Of a stretch of 10,670 bases of DNA, positions 6,317-10,670 are shown piece after piece. The notes under the pieces were generated by a model. The model saw nothing but the letters and a program-made list of their open reading frames with translations, had not been told where the DNA came from and did not search any database. This DNA comes from Chitinivibrionales bacterium. GTDB lineage: Bacteria; Fibrobacterota; Chitinivibrionia; Chitinivibrionales; WJKA01. The position numbers were made by a program, and so were the translations under genes. The stretch covers positions 1 to 10,670 of the forward strand of contig WJKA01000481.1 of the NCBI GenBank assembly GCA_014729375.1. The letters run 5' to 3'. Position 1 is the stretch's first letter. Each line of letters starts with the position of its first letter.

Positions 6317-7894
6317 TCAGGATCCATTGCCCTTAGGGGTCATTATAGCCAGCGGAATGATCATTTCTTCCATTGAAACACCCCCGTGCTGGAAACTGTT
6401 CTGATACTGCTTTTGAAAATTCTCGAATTTATCAGGGTGTATGAAGTAATAATTTTCTTTTGCAATGATACAGCAGTTTTCTTCGGAAACAGACGGCAAT
6501 TTGTAAACGCCGGGGTCCGACAGGAAGATCGAATGACGTTCATCGCTGGTCACCGTGGCCCCGAATTTATACCGCAGGTTCCGGGCCAGGCCCTGAATGC
6601 CGTAAACTTCTGTGCCGCGCGTACAGAATGTGCTTCCATGATCGGTTGTCAAAATAACCGTACAATCTTTTTTTGACAGCTCTTTAAGAATCTGAAATAT
6701 AATTGAGTGCTGGAACCATGAATTTGTTAACGATCTGAATGCTGTTTCGTCGGGAGCAATCTCTTTTAGAATGGATGAGGTCGAGCGGGAATGTGTAAGC
6801 AGGTCGACAAAATCGGCTACAATCGCAACCAGGGGCTGTTTATTATATGACGGGATATTTTTCAGGACTTTCTGCGAATCCTCGGTGTTTTTTATAATTT
6901 CAAACGGATAATCGCGTTTGATGCTCATGCCGAGGCTTTTAAGCTTCTCGGCGAGCATCTTTTTCTCGTATTTATTCTGTGCATCGCTTTCTTCATTGAG
7001 GTCTTTATATATCCGCGGCTGCTGCTGCGCGATTTCTGCGGGATACATGCCTGAAAAAAGCGCGTTCCGGGCAAATGGCGTGGAGGTGGGCAGCAGCGAA
7101 AAATAGCATCCCCGCTCGATCGAATAATAGGTCCGCAAAAGCGGCTCGATTGCACAGTATTGATCGAATCTCATACAGTCAAGGACAATAAAATAGACTT
7201 TTTTTCCCTTCTCAAGACGGGGAAACAGGACCTTCTCAACTATGTCGACCGACAGGAGGGGTGGATTTTTATTGCCTTTGATCCATGCAGGATAATTTTC
7301 AGCGATAAACTCGGCAAAAACAGCATTACAGTCGGACCGCTGCCCGGCATGCGTTTGCCGCAATCCCTCGTCTTCAACCCCCTGGAGCTCGATATCCCAC
7401 CTGGTTAAATTGGTAAACAGCCTGATCCACCGCCGTGCATCGAGCGTGCTGGAAAGGGCGACACGGTTTTCGGAGTAATCGCGCACAAACTGCTGGTTCA
7501 ACTGGGAAGACATTATCTGGCGCGAATCGAGAAGCCTTTTACATACCGAGAGTATCTGTGAGGGATTCACCGGCTTTGTAAGGTATCCGTCAATTTTGCG
7601 CCCGAACGCATCTTCCATAAGACGCTCTTCTTCGCTCTTGGTTACCATAACCACCGGAAGCTCGGGATACAACTCTTTGATCTCCTCCAGCGTTGTCAAG
7701 CCATCTTTCCCCGGCATCTGCTCGTCGAGAAGCACGATATCGAATTCTTTCGGCTTTTCGTTCAATACATGGAGCGCATCATCGCCGCTGAAAACCGGAA
7801 TAACACTGTATCCCCGGGTTTCCAGAAACATAATATGCGACCGGAGAAATTCAATCTCATCATCCACCCAGAGCACTTTTTTTCTGCCTGCCAT
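6317..7894 (-). CDS. porX: PorX-type response regulator with PglZ phosphodiesterase domain
   Basis: A 525-residue two-domain protein. Residues 5-122 form a receiver domain with the acidic pair D11/D12, phospho-acceptor D57 (IVLLDEQMPG), T85 and K107. A helical linker follows. Residues from about 230 form a PglZ/alkaline-phosphatase-fold domain with the metal and catalytic set in place: VLD239CMRFD, the Thr nucleophile motif TSTPFARNALFSG (candidate T272), D361 and H368 in ADFVDLLTH, TTD418H419G, and FQH503GG near the C-terminus. This is the architecture of P. gingivalis PorX, which controls type IX secretion and hydrolyses cyclic and linear oligonucleotides. All key residues are present, so it is probably active. 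AAGGAG sits 9 nt before the ATG, and that ATG overlaps the stop of the upstream kinase gene by one base. The match with the T9SS-type sorting domain in the neighbouring gene supports the call. Confidence 0.92.
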   Translation of the reverse strand: MAGRKKVLWVDDEIEFLRSHIMFLETRGYSVIPVFSGDDALHVLNEKPKEFDIVLLDEQMPGKDGLTTLEEIKELYPELPVVMVTKSEEERLMEDAFGRKIDGYLTKPVNPSQILSVCKRLLDSRQIMSSQLNQQFVRDYSENRVALSSTLDARRWIRLFTNLTRWDIELQGVEDEGLRQTHAGQRSDCNAVFAEFIAENYPAWIKGNKNPPLLSVDIVEKVLFPRLEKGKKVYFIVLDCMRFDQYCAIEPLLRTYYSIERGCYFSLLPTSTPFARNALFSGMYPAEIAQQQPRIYKDLNEESDAQNKYEKKMLAEKLKSLGMSIKRDYPFEIIKNTEDSQKVLKNIPSYNKQPLVAIVADFVDLLTHSRSTSSILKEIAPDETAFRSLTNSWFQHSIIFQILKELSKKDCTVILTTDHGSTFCTRGTEVYGIQGLARNLRYKFGATVTSDERHSIFLSDPGVYKLPSVSEENCCIIAKENYYFIHPDKFENFQKQYQNSFQHGGVSMEEMIIPLAIMTPKGNGS

Positions 7895-9225
7895 CAGCCC
7901 GTTCTCCTTGCAGTAATATATGCCGGCTGCCGGACCGGCAAATCAATGTGAAAAATAGTTCCTTTTCCCTTCTGAGACCAATGAACATATATTGCACCGT
8001 TATGATAATCCTCAATAATGCGCTTTGCAAGCGTCAGCCCGAGCCCCCACCCGCGCTTCTTGGTCGTGTACCCCGGTGAAAATACTTTCTTATGATCCTC
8101 CCATTGAATACCTCTGCCGTTATCTTTGTGAATAATCCTGACCATGCCGTTCTCGGTCAGGTATTGCGTATGTATTTCGATCAAACCGTTTTGCTGCACG
8201 ATAGCATCGAGCGCGTTTTTCTGAAGGTTTTCGATAACCCATTCCAGAAGGTCCCGGTTGCAGGGAATATCGGGAAGTACCCCGAAATCTTTACGAATCT
8301 CAATTTTCCTTCCCAGTACCGGGAGGCGGGCGCTGAAATATTTCATGGCGTCCTCAGCAACGGCATTGATATTGTGCGGGTCAAGCTCAGGCACCGAACC
8401 GATCTGACTGAACCGGCTGGTGATCTTTCTTAATCTGACAAGATCATTTTTCATGTTGCCGCATATTTTCCCTATTTGTCCAATCAACTCCTCCGGGTCG
8501 GGCCCGTCTTCCCCCTCAGGCGCGGCCTCCAGATATTCGACCCACCCCATCAACGAGGATATCGGCGTCCCAAGCTGGTGCGCCGTCTCCTTTGCCAGCC
8601 CGACCCACAAATTACTCCGCTCGGTTACCCGGACACTGTGAAAAGCAAGATACGCAAAAAGCATTACTGCAACCACAAGCGCAATCTCCAGAAAAGGCAT
8701 CCACTCAAGACTTTTCAGGCGGTCACTGGTGCTGTAAACCAGGTAACCTATCTTGATTTTATTTTCCTCTATGATTATCGGCTTGGGATCGTAGGTCGTT
8801 CTGAATTCATGTATCTTTCTGATTATTTCTTTCCGTGCTGCAGCCGAGGTATCATTCGGCTCGATCCGGGTACGGTTCCAGAACGGTCCGGTAGTAATGT
8901 TTTTCCAGATTACCGGCTTCCATGAAGTATCGGTTACTATGATGGGAAAATGAAGTTTCTGGATTACCTCTTGAAAAATGACTTCGATTTCCTGATTGTT
9001 CATTCGCTGGGAAAGGGCCGTGCGGATCAGCTCGGCATAGGTCTGTGTCACCCGGATAGAGTCTTTTCGCACCTGGCCGATAATCTGACGGGTAAACAAT
9101 GCGTACCAGAGAAGTCCGCCGAAACAGAGCAGCAGAAAAAAGTATCTTCCCGTAAACCGCCTTAAGCGTATAAAAAACGGATATAACTTTTGAAGCTTAA
9201 TAAATTTGCCCGAAAATAAATTCAC
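7894..9225 (-). CDS. Membrane sensor histidine kinase, probable partner of PorX (PorY-like)
   Basis: A 443-residue kinase with two membrane helices (about 28-48 and 176-197) around a 125-residue periplasmic sensor region. The cytoplasmic part has the phospho-acceptor H216 in ETAHQLGTPISSL, a coiled dimerisation stretch, the N box ENLQKNALDA (332-341), the G1 box DNGRGI (368-373), an F box (VFSPGYTTKKRG) and the G2 box GWGLGL (392-397), so it looks fully competent. It starts with GTG, whose first base is also the last base of the serS stop (TAGTG). Its own stop overlaps the porX start (TGATG), which implies translational coupling and balanced amounts of kinase and regulator. In P. gingivalis porX and porY are separate genes, so this pairing would name the cognate kinase directly. 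Calling it PorY is inference from position. Confidence 0.9.
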   Translation of the reverse strand: MNLFSGKFIKLQKLYPFFIRLRRFTGRYFFLLLCFGGLLWYALFTRQIIGQVRKDSIRVTQTYAELIRTALSQRMNNQEIEVIFQEVIQKLHFPIIVTDTSWKPVIWKNITTGPFWNRTRIEPNDTSAAARKEIIRKIHEFRTTYDPKPIIIEENKIKIGYLVYSTSDRLKSLEWMPFLEIALVVAVMLFAYLAFHSVRVTERSNLWVGLAKETAHQLGTPISSLMGWVEYLEAAPEGEDGPDPEELIGQIGKICGNMKNDLVRLRKITSRFSQIGSVPELDPHNINAVAEDAMKYFSARLPVLGRKIEIRKDFGVLPDIPCNRDLLEWVIENLQKNALDAIVQQNGLIEIHTQYLTENGMVRIIHKDNGRGIQWEDHKKVFSPGYTTKKRGWGLGLTLAKRIIEDYHNGAIYVHWSQKGKGTIFHIDLPVRQPAYITARRTG

Positions 9226-10499
9226 TACGGCCGAATTTCCGTCATGCCATGCATATATGGCTGTAAAACCTCAGGAATGCGGACAGTACCACCGGCGGTC
9301 TGATACGTTTCAAGAAGCGCCACGAGGATTCGCGCCGTGGCAACACCGCTTCCGTTCAGCGTATGCACGAACCGGGGCTTCCCGCCATCTGCCGGCTTGT
9401 ACCGGATATTCATCCGCCGCGCCTGAAAACTTTCAAAATTACTGCACGATGAGACCTCGAGGTATTTTTTCTCCCCCGGGGCCCATACTTCCAAATCATA
9501 GCATTTTGCCGCGGCAAATGAAAGATCGGCATCACATAATTCAAGAACCCTGTATGGAAGTTTCAGTGCCTGCAAAATGCCTTCTGCGTTTCCCCGCAAG
9601 CTTTCCAGCTCATCATAGGAAGTTTCCGGAATAGCAAATTTTACCATCTCAACCTTGTTAAACTGGTGTACCCGGAGAAATCCCTTTGTATCTTTGCCGT
9701 ACGAACCGGCTTCACGTCTGAAACAGGCGCTGTATGCACAGTATTGTACAGGAAGTTGCTCATGGGCGAGAATTTCGTCCTGGTGAATGTTCGTCACGGG
9801 AACCTCGGCAGTGGGTATGCAGTACATGCTGTCTTCATTTATGTAATACATCTGATCACCCGACTTTGGCAACTGGCCGGTGCCGAAATGACTCTGTTCA
9901 TTGGCAAGAAACGGCGGGAATATTTCGGTATAGCCGTTTTTAGTTGTATGCGTATCGAGAAAAAAAGTAAGAAGCGCACGTTCGAGCAGCGCACCATACC
10001 CTTTGTACAGCGGGAAACCGGCCCCGCTTATCTTTGCTCCTCGTGTAAAGTCAAAAATGCCCAGAGATTCTCCAAGCTGCATATGGTCACGAGGCTCGAA
10101 ATCAAACCCGGGTCTGTCTCCCCATTCATAAACAACAACATTGTCCTCTTCACTGACGCCATGAGGCACTGAACCGTGGGAAATATTGGGTATTTTTATT
10201 GCGTGCGCACGGATATCTTCTTCAACAGTTTTCAGCTCGCTGTCAAAGCGCTTTATTGTATCGGAAACGGATTTCATCTCGGCAAGGATCACCGATACAT
10301 CCTTTTTTTCCTTTTTAAGCGTACCGATCTCCTGAGACTTTTTGTTCCGAAGGCTTTTTAATTGCTCGACTTCATAGATAATGTTCCGCCGCTTGCCGTC
10401 CAGCTCAAGAAGAGCATCAATGTCCGCAGGGTCCTTCTTGTTCGCCGACGCCTGCTTTACTTTTTCGGGATTATCCCTGATAAACTGAATATCCAGCAT
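9225..10499 (-). CDS. serS: Seryl-tRNA synthetase
   Basis: A 424-residue class II synthetase of standard bacterial length. It has the N-terminal tRNA-binding coiled coil (about 28-100), the TAEVP serine-binding motif (230-234), motif 2 FRREAGSYGKDTKGFLRVHQF (260-280) and motif 3 LNGSGVATARILVALLE (381-397). It charges tRNA-Ser and, in organisms that use selenocysteine, also puts serine on tRNA-Sec as the first step. The ATG at 10499 (MLDIQFIRDNPE, the usual family start) follows GAGG by 8 nt and is preferred over a TTG six bases upstream. It is the first gene of the leftward operon with the kinase, porX and tsaE. Confidence 0.97.
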   Translation of the reverse strand: MLDIQFIRDNPEKVKQASANKKDPADIDALLELDGKRRNIIYEVEQLKSLRNKKSQEIGTLKKEKKDVSVILAEMKSVSDTIKRFDSELKTVEEDIRAHAIKIPNISHGSVPHGVSEEDNVVVYEWGDRPGFDFEPRDHMQLGESLGIFDFTRGAKISGAGFPLYKGYGALLERALLTFFLDTHTTKNGYTEIFPPFLANEQSHFGTGQLPKSGDQMYYINEDSMYCIPTAEVPVTNIHQDEILAHEQLPVQYCAYSACFRREAGSYGKDTKGFLRVHQFNKVEMVKFAIPETSYDELESLRGNAEGILQALKLPYRVLELCDADLSFAAAKCYDLEVWAPGEKKYLEVSSCSNFESFQARRMNIRYKPADGGKPRFVHTLNGSGVATARILVALLETYQTAGGTVRIPEVLQPYMHGMTEIRP

Positions 10500-10670
10500 A
10501 TACAATACCTCACTGTAAAAACATTCAATAAAATATATCGCTGGTTATTGTTCGTGCAGCACGGTATAGCATGGGGAACGGATTGAGTTTCTGCACATAT
10601 CAGAAAACAGCCTGCAGTCGCGGAAATTTTACAAAAGAGCAGCTGCAGCCGCTTTACTGTAAAATAATCA
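10500..10670 (-). other. serS upstream region, no gene recognised
   Basis: This stretch has no convincing gene on either strand. A weak promoter may be present on the reverse strand (CTGCAC, 16-bp spacer, TATATT, around 10530-10557), but it is far from consensus. The GAGG ribosome binding site of serS lies at its left end. No T-box or other leader motif of the kind that controls synthetase genes is visible. Confidence 0.4.
10627..10664. repeat. Inverted repeat near the right edge
   Basis: TTTTACA (10627-10633) pairs with TGTAAAA (10658-10664). The stem continues inward with AAAG (10634-10637) and CTTT (10652-10655) across a 2-nt bulge and encloses the palindromic GCAGCTGC core (10639-10646). 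It could be a terminator for a gene beyond the edge or a regulatory site upstream of serS. No clean T-run follows it on either strand. Confidence 0.45.

Overview
The window looks like a chromosomal segment of a Gram-negative bacterium of the Fibrobacterota-Chlorobiota-Bacteroidota (FCB) group. Two things point there. One secreted protein ends in a type IX secretion (T9SS/Por) style C-terminal sorting domain, and a nearby gene encodes a PorX-type response regulator (receiver domain plus PglZ/alkaline-phosphatase-fold domain). The TatT lipoprotein next to a TRAP transporter is known from spirochaetes and several Gram-negative lineages, so it does not narrow the assignment. A Fibrobacterota/Chitinispirillum-like relative would fit, but this is inference.

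Layout. Positions 1-280 are a divergent intergenic stretch with a good reverse-strand promoter and possibly the start of a gene running off the left edge. Positions 281-4104 (+) form a three-gene TRAP operon: TatT lipoprotein, DctP-type binding protein and a fused DctQ-DctM permease. Positions 4105-4404 are a long, highly structured leader: a perfect consensus sigma70-type promoter, a perfect 14-bp palindrome at the predicted +1, a compact branched element and a second hairpin with competing pairings. Positions 4405-5886 (+) encode a large exported protein with an in-frame TGA at codon 65. Positions 5855-10499 (-) form a tightly packed operon read right to left: serS, a membrane histidine kinase (possible PorY counterpart), porX and tsaE. 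Positions 10500-10670 are the serS upstream region.

The most exciting observation is the TGA at 4597-4599. The frame is open on both sides, from a signal peptide to a sorting domain. Directly after the TGA lies a hairpin whose six-base apical loop AGGTCT starts 17 nt after the TGA. As I remember it, that is the same loop at the same distance as in the E. coli fdhF SECIS element. The gene may therefore encode a previously undescribed secreted selenoprotein (Cys61-x3-Sec65). The bulged U of the E. coli element is absent and I cannot check for sel genes, so a nonsense mutation or sequencing error remains possible.

How the genes may work together: the histidine kinase and PorX-like regulator would sense envelope state and control type IX secretion, and the adjacent convergent gene encodes a protein with the features of a T9SS cargo. 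The TRAP operon imports an unknown ligand; its binding protein lacks the arginine that normally holds a carboxylate.
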